The notes: generated by a model not told the origin, from the letters alone. A stretch of DNA of 64,000 bases from Rosellinia necatrix (GCA_021209875.1 JAGYVD010000010.1:62001-126000); one strand, 5' to 3'. Positions 37,915-51,390 are shown, counted from the stretch's first letter. Numbers and translations: made by a program.

Positions 37915-38224
37915 TTTAACAAAAATATAAATTAATTTATAAAAGAATTTATTAATTATTAAAAACGTAGTAAAATTTTAGAAATATTTAATATAAATAA
38001 TTAAATTTATTAAAAAGTTTTTGTTTAATATAATAAGCCACAGGTATTTATATATATTAATTACGTAATAAAAACGATTTTAAAAGTTATTCTTGCTTTA
38101 AACGCATAACGTTTACAAGTGCAGCATCAGAACTACATTTTGCATATATGCATCCTTTGCTTAAAAGATCCCCAAAATAGGGATTCCTGACTTAATTGCC
38201 AAGCCGTTCCACACTACTGTTACA
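37915..38224. repeat. LTR-1 right LTR
   Basis: 310 bp. The outer (right) ~130 bp is nearly unmutated, with GCAGCATCAGAACTACATTTTGC, GATCCCCAAAATAGGGATTCC and CCAAGCCGTTCCACACTACTG. The inner half is AT-rich. This mirrors the left LTR, where the outer edge is also the better preserved part. Confidence 0.93.
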
Positions 38225-40128
38225 GCTAATTTAATCTCTTTTTTTATAAACTATTTAATAATAAAAAAAGTTTTAAAATTTTTAGTTGTTACAGCAAGCT
38301 AGTTTATTATAATATTAAATAAATCGATTGATATTAAAATATTAATAGCTAAAAACAAAATGTCTGCTGCTTTAAAATATATATAAAAGCAGAAGCATAA
38401 AATATAAATATAAAAAAACTAAGCTCTATATAAAATTAACTAAAAGCTGTTTTAAATATATATATTTTTTTTATTTTAAAAAAGTATTATAAAATATTAA
38501 ATATAATTTATGACGCTTAAATAAATATAAAACAGTTAATTAATAATTTATATATTATAGCTAAGATAAATAAATATATATGTTTTAAATATATGCTGTT
38601 TAAGCTAGGCTTTATTAAATTTAAAGCATATAAAAACAATAAATAAAAAAGTTTTTTTTAAAAGCTTAAGGATAAAAACTTTGTTTTTAAAATAATTCTA
38701 ATATAAAAAGCAAATTAAAAAGCTTAAACAGCAGTAAATAAAACTAAAAAAATTAAATTGAAAATTATTACGTTTTAATATTTATATATAAAAAAAACTT
38801 AGTACGCTTAAAGTTTAACGTTATAAAAATATAAAAACTAATATAAGCTTTATAATATTTTATTTAATTGTTTATTAAAATATAAAATATGTTATTTTTA
38901 TTAATAACAGCTTATTAAACAGCTTATATTTTTATATATTAATAAATAAAAGTTTTATTTAATTATAAAAACGGCTGCTTATATTATTTAATATAGTTTA
39001 TATATATAATAACTAAAAGCAGTAAATATTTATAAAAATATTATTTTTAATAAAATATATTTTAGTTATTATTGCTAAATTTAAATTAATAATAATAAAA
39101 TATTATATTAAAATAGCTTATTGCCTATTTTTAAAATTAATTATATTTTATTTTTATTTAATTTTTAAAATATTTTAATATATAATATAACTATATCAAA
39201 AAAATAAAATTTAAAACTAGTTATAAATAATATTAAATTAACTTTAATATAATATATTATTAATAATAGTATATATAAAGCTGATGTTTTCAAAAATAAT
39301 TTATAAGCTTTATAAAAATTATAGTTATATATATAAATAATAACTTAAAATATAAGCTTAAAAGTTTTACGGCGCAGTTTTTAAGTTTTAATATAAAACT
39401 TTAATAATTATACATAATTAATTATTTATTTAAAAATTTTTATAATATTAATTAATAAAACGTGTTAATTTTATAACGTTTTAAATTGCGTTTTTATAAA
39501 GCTGTTTATAGTTTTTCAGCTTTTATATAATATAAAAACAGCAAAAAATATATTTAAACATAATATTAATAAGTTAAACTATATATTAAAAAAATATATT
39601 ATTTAGCAGCTATATTATTTTATATTTTCTTTATTATTTATTAAAAGCTAAAGTTATACGATAGCTTTTTATAGCTGTTATATAAAACTTAATTAAATTT
39701 TAATTTTTATAACTATAGCTGTTTAAAAAATATACTGCTGGCATATATAAAATAAAAAAATAAATAAAAAATTAGTTTATATATATATATTTTAAGCGTT
39801 AGTTTATATAAAATTGCTTTTAAAACGCGTTAAAATTAAATAAAGCAAAAATTAAAAGCTTTTTAATAAGTTTTATAAATTAAATAGTATATATTAGTAT
39901 TAATATATTAAAATGTTCTATTAATAAAAAAAGAAATTATATATAATATAGTTATTTAATATAAATAGTTAAATAGTTTATATATGTTAAAAAAAAAAGT
40001 TAATAAACATAATATAAAACTATAAAATATAACATTTGCAGCAGATACTATAGTTAAACAGCGTAATAATTAATAATATGCTAGCTAATATATTATAAAC
40101 TTGTTTTTTTTAATTTTAAAAAGCTTAT

Positions 40129-40311
40129 TAGTAAAGTTTACTAGGGGTAGTGTGGTTAAGTCTATAAAAATGTGATATAGAATTAAAAAAAAAAGGGCTT
40201 CTGGTCCCGCAGGGACTAGAAGCCTTAAGCTAATACTTTATCTAATCTATATAATTCTTATCTAGCTAGCTTTGCTAGCTAGATAAAAAGCCCTTTTTTT
40301 TAACTGTATTA
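40129..40311. repeat. LTR-2 left LTR (183 bp, two hairpins)
   Basis: Same length as the right LTR. It contains GGCTTCTGGTCCC-GCA-GGGACTAGAAGCC with one mismatch caused by a C-to-T change, and ATCTAGCTAGC-TTT-GCTAGCTAGAT. The end reads TTAACTGTATTA, versus CTGACTGTGTCA in the right LTR. Confidence 0.95.
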
Positions 40312-43300
40312 AGTGCTAGGGCTATAATAAGGCGTTATTATTTTTAATAATTATAATTTTCTTTTACTGTTTATAAAGTCGGCTACAGCTTTTTTTTAAT
40401 TTTTTCAGCTAAAGTTTATTTTTTTTTTAATTCTAGTATTTTTTAATTAGTTCTTTAATATTATATAGTTGCTACTCCGATCATTATTAGTTGTTTTTAT
40501 AACTATATTTTTTTTATTTAATAAAATAATTAAATTTATTTTTAATACGGTTTATTTAATGCTTAAAAATTATTTCGATTTTAAATAAGTTATTTTTTTT
40601 TTTTAAGTCCTGCTTTTTAAACACTAGGCCTAATGCTAGTATTTTTTAATAAAAAAGATTTTTACTAATATTTTTAAATAATAAATACGTAACTAAAATA
40701 ATAAAAAATATTAAAAGTTTTAGCAATTTTAATTTATAAGCTAATTTATTAACTTTTTTAATTTTTATAGTTTTACGCGTTATTAAAAATATTTTTAAAC
40801 AGCTTTTTAAAAAATAATATTTTAAATAAAGTTTTAAATATATTATATTTTTACGTTAAACTTTATTAATTTATATTTATTATCGTAGTATTATTTTATA
40901 TATGCTGCTATAAAATTTATAGCTAATTTTATATTTTTATAGAAATGTTTTTATATAAATCGGATGTTTTTAATTATTATATTTATTTTTATATTAATAA
41001 AAACATTGTTTAGTTTAAATAGCTAAAATTTAAAAAGCTGTTTATAAGCTAATAATTTAATAAGTTTTAAATATGTTTTATTTAAGTTTTACTGCAAAAA
41101 TAACAATATATTTATTTAATCGCGGTTTAAATATATATATATATAGTACTAAATAGCAATTTCTATTATTTAATTTTTTGTTTAAATAAACTATTATTTT
41201 ATAAATAATAAAAGTTATTATTAATAGTTTTGTTTTTATAGCTTTTAAAACTTTGTTTAAAATTTAAAAATAAATTTATAATTTTAATTAAAAATAATAC
41301 TGTTTAATACATTTTAATTAAATAATAAAAATTGCTTAGTTAATATTTCTGTTTAATTTTTAATAAAGTATTTTTATTGGTAGAAATAAATAATAAATAT
41401 TTTAATATAATATATATTATTATTATTAATATATTATAATAATTAAATTTTTTAATTATTATAATATAGCTAAAAATAATATTTTAAATAAGCTTATAAT
41501 AAAGTTTATTATAATTGTTTTTATTAGCTTAATATTTTTAATTAAATAAGTTAATAATTATTGTATGGCTTTTTCTGCTAGTATTATATAACTTATATTT
41601 GTTATAATAATTTAAATATGTTTTTATTTTATAAGTTTTGATTTAATTATATAAAGCTTTAATTTTTTATTATATACTGTTTATTAAAATAATATTTATT
41701 ATTATATATTATTATTAAAAATTTAGCTACTTATTTTTAAAACATATAATTTATGCTTATTTTTTAGTTAACGTTATATAATAAATTATTTATAATTGCA
41801 AAAAATATCTAAGCTTAAAAAAATTTGCAACGTTTTTGTTATTTTTACGAATTATTTTTAAAACTTTTAATATTTAAGATTTTTAATATAATCTGCTATA
41901 ATTTCAGCTTTTATTATTTTTTTATTATTAGTTCTAAATATATTATTTATATATTATTTAGTACTAGTTTTTATTTGTTTAAACTATTTTTTTTAGTATT
42001 TATTAAGTCGGTAATATTTTTAATTAATTAAATATATTTAAAACAAAATTTAGTCTGTTTAGCATATAATATATTTATAGTTTATATTATAATAAATATA
42101 TAAACGCGTTAATTAAACGTTTATTTATACGGTCGGTAGATTTATTATTAAGCTTAGTTTAGTTTAATATATTTTTATTATTAAATAATTAGTAAAAAAC
42201 TATTAAATTAATTAAAGCTTTAATTATAGTTTATAAACGTTAATATGTTTAAACTATATAAATTATTTTTAGCTTAAAAATATATATTTTATTTTTAGTT
42301 ATAATATATAATAACTTAAAAATATTACCGGCAATATTTATATATTTAAAATTATTAATTTTAGTTTTTATATATATTTATTTTTAATATAAAATAATAT
42401 TATTTTAAAGCTTTTTTAATAAGCTATTTATTTATATATATAATATTTTTATAAGATTATAATAATAAAATATAATATATAAACATATTAAGTTTTAAAA
42501 GCTTTAAATAATTTTATTTTAGCTATAGTTAGTTTAAAATATATAAACCGATAATATGTTTAACGCTTGCTATAATTATTAATTTTATATTGTTTTATTT
42601 TATATTTTTATTAAATAGTTTTATTTTATATTTTTATAAAAATTCTGCGACTTTAGCATAATATAATAATAATATATAAAAAATCCTGTATTTTTAAATA
42701 TTATTTTAAAACTTTTAATTAATTTAAAAATTTAAAGTTTTTAAATGCTGCTAGTTGTTTTTGTTATTAAAAACCTAAAGGGTTTATTTAAAAGCTTAAT
42801 AGTTTAACAGAGAAATATATAATAAAAGTTTTTTAAAAATAAAAAATTTTTTTTATTAAATAATATAAAAATATTATATAAATAAGCTAAATAATTTGTT
42901 TTAATATCTAAAAAATAATAATATTATTAATAAAAACTTTATAATAATGTTTATAAAAACAAAATAATTTATTTATAAAACGTTAAACATATATAAATAT
43001 ATTATAAAATTTTATTAAAGCTATTATTAATTATTTTAGTTTTAAAAACTTATTATTATAAATTAGTTTTAATAATTAAAATAAATTATAAATTAATAAA
43101 AAAAACAGTCGCGTTTATAATAATTAAATATTTTTTTTTTAATTAAAACAATAACTATAGATTATAACAGCAACAAATAGTTGTTTAAAACAGCTATTTT
43201 GTTTAAAACTTATAAATTAACTATTAAACGTAAATATAGTTTTTTTTATATAAGCTATATAATAAAAATTAAATATATAAATAAAAAACGACATTAATTT

Positions 43301-46300
43301 ATTTTATTTTATTTTATTTATAAAGTTTATTAAATATTATATTAACTATTTTCTAATTATATGCGCTAAAAAATATAATTAAAAATTTAATTTTATTTAT
43401 TATTAATTATTAACTAAAAGATTTTTATTTATTTTTTCTACGGTATATTAATAATGTTTTAGTTTTTTAAATATTAAATATTTTTTATAACAACTTAAAA
43501 ATTTTTAGCGTTATAATATTTTTTTTATATAAATAAATTATTTATTTAAAGCTTTAATTTTGTTTTTTTACTAAGCTTTTTTATATTTAATATTAATAAA
43601 ACTTTTTAAATTTTATGCTTAAATGTTTCGTTTAATTATTTGCTTGTTTTTACTATAAGCATTTCTGCCGCATAAATTGCATTAGTTGCGTCTGCTCTAC
43701 TAGTCGCGTTAACTATATTAAAAACCTTGTTAAAAAAAAAGCCCGCTAAAAGAATATTATGTTATTTTAACGCGTTAATTATTCTAGCGATTATATTAGT
43801 TTTTATTATAGTTAGGTCCAAGCTTTAAATTACGTTATAACTTTAATATATATTAGTAGTAATAACAGCAATAATAAAATTATTAATATAAAATCTATTA
43901 ATAAATATATATTTAATAATTTAAAATTATTAAAAATATATATTTTTTTTAAATATAAAAATACTAAAATTAATAGCTAATAAAATATTTTAAAACATAT
44001 TAAACAGCAGGCCGGTGTTAATTAATAATATATTAGTTATATTTATAGCTTTAGCTGCTGTTAAGCTTGCACCTACTATTATAGCTTTTAAAAAAAATTT
44101 TATATATTTTTAATATTTAATTTTTAATATAGTTGTTTTAAATTATATTTATTTAAATGCTTTTAAAAATAGTTTTAGTTTTAAAAATAAATTAGCAATT
44201 ATTACGTTTAAAAAATTATAAATTTAATTAAAGCTGCTATATTATTTTTTATAATAGTTTAAATATAAAGTTTTTATTTTTAAATAACAGTTTATATTTA
44301 ATTAGTGCTAATATTAATATTTTAATCGTTAAAATAATTTTTATGCTAAAATTATTTTACGTATATATAAATTTGTTTTAAAAACATTTAAAAATATTTT
44401 AAAGTTTTTAACGTTTATAAAAATAACTATATTTAAACTATAATCGATTAAAACTTTATAAATATTTAAAAAGTTGTTTTTAACAACATTTTAATTTTTT
44501 TTTTTTTATAATTTAAGCTATATTTATAAATTTTAATAATTATAAAATTTATAATCGTTATTATTTAATATATAAAATTTTAACGTAGTTTTTGTTTATA
44601 TTTAATTTAACTATTTTTTATTTTTAAATCTGGCCTGCTTATTTTTAAAAATATGTTTAAATTTACTTAATAATTATTTTATTATTATTAAATAAATATA
44701 ATTTATATTTAAGCTTATAATAACATTTTTATTATTTATAGATTTTTAATAATAATTTTAAAATATAAAAATTATTGTTTTTATTTTTATTTTTTAAAAT
44801 TATATAATTTATTAAATGTTTTTAAACTAATAATATAATTAATTTATTTTTTGTTTAAAATTTGCAATTTTTCTGCTATTATATTTTCGATTAGTTTAGC
44901 TAAAAAAAAAATTTTAATATAATTTTTAATATAATATTAAAATAATTATATTTATATAAATATTAAAACAATATATTATATAATATAAATAATATATTAT
45001 ATTACTTATAAATATATTTAATTAAAAATACTATGTTTTAAATATATTTAATTAAACGTTTAATATAATATATAATATGTTAACCCTAGTTATACGTTAA
45101 ATTAAATATTTAATTATAATATTTATATAATTAGCTATAATCAATTATAATAAACGTTTTATCGTTGTTTAATTTAAAACTAAATAAAGCGTAAAATAAT
45201 ATCGCGTTTAATATTAATAAATCTAATTTAGCTATATTAACGCGTTTTTTTTAGTAGTAATTATATTTATTTCTACGTTTATTCCAGCTGTTTTTTTTTT
45301 ATTTTTTTTTTATTTAAGCTTACAGCTTTTTTTTGTTTTTATTATACTATTTTTTTTATTTTTATTTTTATTTTAATTTATATTCTTCTGCCGCTTATTT
45401 TTTAATTAGACTTTTGTTATAGTTTTAATTATTTTTCTAACTTATAAATATTTATTTTTGCTGCTGCTATTAAAAAAATTTTATTTTAGCGATTTAAATT
45501 ATATATTTAATTAAAATATTTTTATATTAGGCGTTAAAAATATTATTTAATTTTAAAGTTTATGCTAGTTTATATTATAATTATAATATTATGCTAATTT
45601 CTATTATTAATATTTAAAGTTTTTATAGCTTAAACATATTTTAGTTTTTTATATAAACGTAATAAAAGCAGTATTTTATTATATAATATTTTTAATAATA
45701 ATTTAGTTTAAATAAAACGTTTTATTGCTACAGCAGGTTATATGCTAAATTAAATAATTATTTTATTTAAAATAACGTTTAATTTTTATATTTTAAACTT
45801 AAGTTGTTTATTAATAATTAGCTTATTATTTTATTATAAAACTACTAGTTTTTTAATAATATTTAAAATATAATTAAAATTTGTTAAATATTTTGTTCTA
45901 CTACTTTTAAATTTTTAAAAATAAATTAACTTTTTCTGCAAAACAAAATACGTTAATAAAAATAAGCTTATTTTTATTAGCTATTATTTTTATATTGTTT
46001 CTGTTTTTTTATTTAAATTAAACTAGTTAATATTAGCCTGTTTTATACAATTATTATATAATAAAAAAAAAAGCTATTAAATATTTAATATTTTTTTTTA
46101 ATTATTTTTTATTTATATTTATAGTTATTTTTGCTACTTTAACTTTTTAATTAAAAAGTTGTTTTAAAGGTTTTTTTATTTTTTTATTATTATTTATATT
46201 TAAGCTATTTAAATTGCTAAAATTGTTGTTTATTAGAAGTAGTTTTAATATGTTTTTATTATCTGTTAAATATTATAGTTTTAAAATGTTGTAGTAAAAA

Positions 46301-48204
46301 TATTATAAATATATTATGTTTAAATTAATATAAAATAAAAATTTTATACGTTATTATACTATTTTAATAAATAAAGCTTTTATTAATAAATATATAGCTT
46401 ATACTTTAAAATAAACTGTTAAAATAATAAGTATTAGTACTACTATTAAAACTTATATTAGTTTTATTAAAAATATTAAAATAAATAATCTAAGTAATAG
46501 TTTTAATGCTAGTATAGCTGCGGTCAGGTATTAATAACTAAAATATTAAAATTAAACAAGCAGTACTGCTATATATTTAGTTATATTTAATATAACTTTA
46601 AATAACTAATCAGCAGTATAATAAAATATTTTAAAAGCTAAAGTTTTTATATTTGCTAGCATTTTAGCGTTTTTTAATTATTATATTAATTAATTAATTA
46701 TTTTTGCTGCTTTTATATTTTTAATATGCTTTTTGTTTTAATTATATTATTTTTTAATTTGTTATATTAATTCCGTAAAAGTTTATAGCTAAAATAAACA
46801 ACTTAAAAGTTTACTTATTTAGTTTAAATTTTAATTTTTAATTTTATAATTTAAATTATTATTATTATAATAATTTATTTATATTTTTAGCGATATAATT
46901 TTAAAACTATTTATTTTTTTAAAAAAATTAAAAACTGTTGTAATTATTAAACGTTGCTTTTTCGGCTTTAAATTAAATAATAATTTTAAAGTTCTTGTTA
47001 AATTTTTGTTAATTTTATATTATTTTTAAACAAGTTTAAAATATAAACCTACGATTTTTATTATTGCTTAATTTAAACTTATTATTAAACTTATTTTAAT
47101 CTATATTTTTTTTTAACATAAAGTATTTAATACTTATAATTTTAGTTTTTAATTTTATATAAATCGAAAAATGCTGGCTTAATAAACTTAAGTTTCGTCG
47201 GCAAAAATAACGTTTTTTATATTATTTTAAAACTAATAGCTTAAGTTAAACTATATTAAAACTAAAAATTCTTTTTGTTTTTATAAGCTTTAAAATTAAA
47301 TTTTTAATTATTAAAACTATTTTAAATTTTTAAGTGCTGAAAATTCTAAGTTAGTTTTATGTTTTAATATATTAATAATTATTAAATAAATTAATAACAG
47401 AATAAATATATATAAATTATTTTATAATTAGTTTAACAAATATTATTAGTTATTTTATAAATTTATATTTATATATATATATTTTAAAACAAAATTAAAT
47501 TTTAAAATTAAAAATAAAATAAAAATATAATCAGATAATGCTAAAAACCTGCGTGTTTATTAAAAAACTTAATATAAGCTTTTAAAAAGTAAAACTAGTA
47601 ATAATTATATTTAAAATATATAATTACTACTATTTAAATATAATATTAATTAAAGTTTAAAAAACAACTAATTATAATATTATAATTATTAAACACTTAG
47701 TATTAAAATAATTAAAGTTTAAAAAACAATAAATTATTTTAATATATTAATAACTAAATATAGTAATATATAAACAACTAATAATTTAAACTGTTTAAAA
47801 TATAATATAAAGTTAGATTTAGCTGCCGTTATAATATTTCCTTGCTTTTTATACTAGCAAAAATAAAATAATCGATAAATTAACGCAAAATATATTAGAT
47901 CGATTAATTAATCGAATTTATAAATTAATAAATATTAATAAATTTTATTAGTAATAATTAAGCTTAAAAGCTAATAATTTTATTTTTTCTATAAACAGCG
48001 CTATTTAAAATATAAAAAAAAGCTGTATTAAAAGTTAAATATATATAAACGTTAAAAAACTAAGCGTGCTTTATCTGCTAACATAAAAAAAAAACTAAAA
48101 TATAAAGTTGTATGATCACAGGGCTTACCGCACTATTTAGTAAAGTTTACTAGAGGTAGTATGGTTAAAGCTATAAAAGTATAATATAGAATTAAAAAAG
48201 GAAG

Positions 48205-48233
48205 GGCTTCTGGTCCCGCAGGGACCAGAAGCC
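48205..48233 (+). promoter_or_regulatory. Perfect 13-bp stem, 3-nt loop hairpin in LTR-2
   Basis: GGCTTCTGGTCCC, loop GCA, then the exact complement GGGACCAGAAGCC. The left LTR has the same structure with one mismatch. The position in the middle of the LTR would place it in transcript leader or 3' end RNA. Its function is unknown. Confidence 0.75.
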
Positions 48234-48264
48234 TTAGGCTAGTACCTTATCTAATCTATATAAT

Positions 48265-48297
48265 CCTTATCTAGCTAGCTTTATTAGCTAGATAAGG
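48265..48297 (+). promoter_or_regulatory. Second perfect 13-bp stem hairpin in LTR-2
   Basis: CCTTATCTAGCTA, a 7-nt loop, then TAGCTAGATAAGG. It lies 31 bp after the first hairpin. In the left LTR the stem shortens to 11 bp with a TTT loop. Confidence 0.75.
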
Positions 48298-49332
48298 AGC
48301 CCCCCTTTCTGACTGTGTCACTTATAATATATATATTATATTAGTTAGTTTTTTATATTTAAATAAATAAATATTATTTTAATAAAATATATATATAAAG
48401 TTAAAGCTAAAAGCTATTAGCTTAAAAAACTAAGTGTTAAAAAAAAAGAAATAGTTATTTAAGATATAAAAATACTATTTATATATATTATAAGCTTTAA
48501 TTTAATATAATATAAGCTTTTTAAACTATAAAATTGCGTGTTTATTAACTAGGTTTAATATATTAATATTATAAAACAAGTTAATTAAATAATATTTTAA
48601 CGTAAAATTTTAAAACATATAATTTATATTTTAAATTATACTAATAAAATATTTTAATTTAAAAAACAACATAAAAAATAAAAATATAATATCAGCTAAA
48701 TTATTAAGTTTATTAATATATAATATATTTTAAAAGTTAAATTTAACTTAAATAATATTTAAATAAAGCTGTTTTAAATTTAAACTAAACAAATATTTAT
48801 AGTAAAACTTAAAAGCGTTTTTTAAAAAAATTACTTGCGGTTATATTTTTAATGTTATATTTTATAAAATAATAATTAAATTAATAAAATAAAAAACTTA
48901 TAGTTATTCTATAGCTTTTAAAATATTTTTAAAATATTTTAATATATTTATATAAAATAATATATTATAAATATAACAGCTGCTCTGCTGTTTTAATATA
49001 AAGTTTTATTTATTATAAGCTTGTTTTAGCTTTAGTTTAAGCAAATATTATAAAATATTTATTAATTATTATAAATAAATATAAAAACTATACTGTTAAT
49101 AAAACACAGCAGTTTATAAAAAATTTTATATATTAAGCAGTAGATATATAGTTAAATGTTTTATAACTAATAATATATAAAAAAAATTAAATATATTGTA
49201 TGAAGCTGGTTTAAATTAAAGACTTTTAATAATATATTCTAAGTTTTCTATAATATAATTAATTAAAATATATAATATATATTTTATAATATAAATATAT
49301 AAAAAAAAATATATATGTATATAATAAATATA

Positions 49333-49573
49333 GTCACGGATAACTGGTTGGCCAATGCATGTGGCACGGACCAGTATCCGTACACCTGTTGCCAACTGGT
49401 GCGCACAGACCAGCTATAGCGCACAGACTGGACCCACCCCACACACCTGCACTTAGCCAGAATTCTAGTGGGCTAATTCCTCCTACTTACTCTTTCCTTT
49501 TTCATCTGTAGATTTTCGTACAATACATCACTTATTGCTGAAGCCTTGACTTCTTATTTGTGACTGGTGCAAC
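49333..49573. mobile_element. Un-RIPed solo LTR, 241 bp, in element A copy 2
   Basis: A block of normal GC content starting GTCACGGATAACTGG and ending GACTGGTGCAAC. It interrupts sequence that is continuous in copy 1 near 19,045. AAATATA flanks it on both sides (49,326-49,332 and 49,574-49,580). The real duplication is probably 5 bp within that word, so the element ends may shift by 2 bp. Internal words such as CTCTTTCCTTTTTCATCTGTAG and ACAATACATCACTTATTGCTG fit the R/U5 part of a fungal LTR. No frame is present. Lack of RIP fits a recent or too-short insertion. Confidence 0.75.
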
Positions 49574-49959
49574 AAATATAATATATTATTATAAAAAGCT
49601 TTTAAAAACTTTAGTTATATAATATAGCTATTAATATTATAGCTTTATATAACTATAATAAATTAAAACAAAAAATATAAAATATTTTCAGTCGACTAAA
49701 AAAAAAGCTTTAGTTTTTTATTTTAAAATAACGCGTGCTAATAATTAATTATTAAAGTTTAAAATTTTAGCTGTAATTTTAATATGTTTTAAATATTATT
49801 ATTATATTATAATAAATTATAAAAATCCAGGTTATTATTAATAATTAAATTTATTATTTTAAACATAAAACAACTAGATTTATAATTGTTATTATTTAAT
49901 TTTTTATATTAGTTAAAATATATAAAAGTTATAAAAATAAAAATAGTTATCGTACTGCT

Positions 49960-50095
49960 ATAAAAAACAAATATTTAAACATGTTTAAATATTTAGATTT
50001 TATAGCCGGTTTATAACTTAAAAAGTATATATAAGCAGAAAATAAATATTTAAACACGTTTAAGTTTTTATTTTTTAAAGCTGCTTTATAATTTT
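49960..50095 (+). repeat. Palindromic minisatellite cluster C9, 2 units (in element A copy 2)
   Basis: Two plus-oriented units at the position equivalent to cluster C7, which has four. The second unit reads TTTAAACACGTTTAAGTTTTT, with one arm disrupted. Confidence 0.88.
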
Positions 50096-50321
50096 AAAAT
50101 AAATATATAAGCATTATTTTAATATAAGTATTATTTAAATAAAAATTAACTTACTGCAGTAATATATATTTTTATATATATTAGTTAATTAAAGCTATAT
50201 TAAGTTATTTTTAAAGTGTGTAGGCGTAAAAAATCGCTACTTAAGCTATTTATAAAAAAAAGTATTTTTAACATTATATAATAAGTTTAAATAGCGTTAA
50301 TTATTAGTTTTAGTATTATTT

Positions 50322-50635
50322 TTTTTATCAGGGTTATAAGCGTTGCTTTTTTTGTTAAAGTTATAAGCGTTGTTTTTTTTATTAAAGTTATAAATGTTAT
50401 TTTTTTTATTAAAATTATAAGTGTTGCTTTTTTTATTAAAATTATAAGTGTTGTTTTTTTTATTAAAGTTATAAGCGTTGTTTTTTTTATCGGGATTATA
50501 AGCGTTATTTTTTTTATTAAAGTTATTAGCGTTGTTTTTTTTAACGGGATTATAAGCGTTGCTTTTTTTATTAAGGTTATAAACGTTGCTTTTTTTATTA
50601 AAATTATAAGCGTTATTTTTTTTGTCGGGAAATAA
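50322..50635. repeat. 27-bp minisatellite, ~11 units (element A copy 2)
   Basis: Eleven or so units, the longest of the three arrays. Unit ends alternate between ATTAAA/GTTAAA and ATCGGG/AACGGG/GTCGGG, showing partial RIP, while the GTTATAAGCGTTG core is well kept. Confidence 0.92.
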
Positions 50636-51390
50636 AGCTTAAAGCAGTATAAGAGTAGCTTAATATTTATTATTAGATAAATATAAGCCGTCTGTAGTAT
50701 TTATAAAATGTTTATTATTTATATTGTTAAAAAAAAGGCAGCTGCAGCTGGTAATTAAAATATTATATATTTATTTTTATATATAAAAAATATATATAAG
50801 CTGTTATTATTCCTAGTTATATATATGCTAAATATAATATATAGCGTTGCAGGTTTATAATTATTAAATTTATAACTTTTAAATTAATAGCTATTTTATT
50901 TATTAATTTATAAGCTAATAAATAATATTATTAAATTAAAAATATTATTTAAAATAAATAATAAAGTGAATTAAACTTAAAATTAGGTTGTATATTTATA
51001 GCATACTTATATATTTAAGTTAAAAAAATAAAGTTATAATATTTAATTAAAATATATAAAATTTTAAAAAGCTTTTAGTTTATATAGTTAATTAAATAAA
51101 TAATGTTATAAAAAATATAAGCTTGGCTTTTAAAATAAAAAAGTTTTTATTAAAAATCGGCTAATTTTTGCTAATATGTTTTTTTTGTTTTTTAGCTATA
51201 TTAGATATTATTTAAAAATATTATATTAAAAACGTAAATAAAATATAAAACAAGCTAATTAAACTAGTAAAAAAAACAGATATAATATTAATATTTATTT
51301 AAAATATTTATTAAATAAAAATTATATTTAAATATAAAAAAAACTAGTCTGTTTATAAAAGCTAATTTATACGTGTTAAATAAATAATTT

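Larger units (their letters stand above)
30276..38224. mobile_element. LTR-1 retrotransposon, 7.95 kb, RIP-inactivated
   Basis: Flanked by LTRs of about 310 bp (30,276-30,587 and 37,915-38,224) and by a 5-bp duplication GCTAA (30,271-30,275 and 38,225-38,229) inside element A, whose sequence resumes after it. The right LTR ends CTGTTACA. The left starts TTTAACAG, consistent with an inverted terminal word. The interior has no surviving frame. It is T-rich on the plus strand, and minus-strand reading near 37,650-37,450 gives stretches broken only by TAA or TAG, so transcription toward the left is likelier. The superfamily is not resolved because I found no RT or integrase motif. Confidence 0.9.
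40129..48320. mobile_element. LTR-2 retrotransposon, 8.19 kb, RIP-inactivated
   Basis: Bounded by two 183-bp LTRs and a 5-bp duplication CTTAT (40,124-40,128 and 48,321-48,325). Element A copy 1 has the uninterrupted site at about 18,058. The LTR starts TAGTAAAG (probably TGGTAAAG before mutation) and ends CTGTGTCA. The interior is strongly decayed. Minus-strand reading near 44,080-43,620 is long and broken only by RIP-type stops, hinting at minus-strand coding, but no RT, RNase H or integrase motif was recognised. The 68-codon open frame at 41,825-42,031 is not conserved and is taken as chance. A truncated relative lies at 21,689-24,983. Confidence 0.92.
48138..48320. repeat. LTR-2 right LTR (183 bp, best preserved)
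   Basis: The least mutated of the three LTRs of this family. It carries two perfect hairpins, at 48,205-48,233 and 48,265-48,297. The last ~120 bp is nearly normal in GC content. Just upstream, ATCACAGGGCTTACCGCAC (48,114-48,132) is also well preserved and could be part of the element's terminal untranslated region. Confidence 0.95.
30105..51390. mobile_element. Element A, copy 2, split by three insertions
   Basis: Four collinear segments match copy 1: 30,105-30,275, 38,225-40,128, 48,321-49,332 and 49,574-51,390, together about 5.0 kb. They correspond to about 15,985-20,935. Breaks coincide with LTR-1, LTR-2 and a solo LTR, and the flanking sequence resumes where it left off apart from short target duplications. 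The last ~0.75 kb of the family, with the 62-bp array, is missing. Element A was therefore resident before all three insertions. Confidence 0.88.

Noticed and set aside
41825..42031. 68-codon plus-strand open frame
   Set aside because: Chance frame in RIPed LTR-2. The inverted relative at about 23,100-23,300 does not conserve it.
46240..47240. Transposase-like words on the minus strand of LTR-2 (for example VIFADE near 47,200)
   Set aside because: The match is only a few residues, neighbouring motifs are missing and the segment lies inside a well-defined LTR element.
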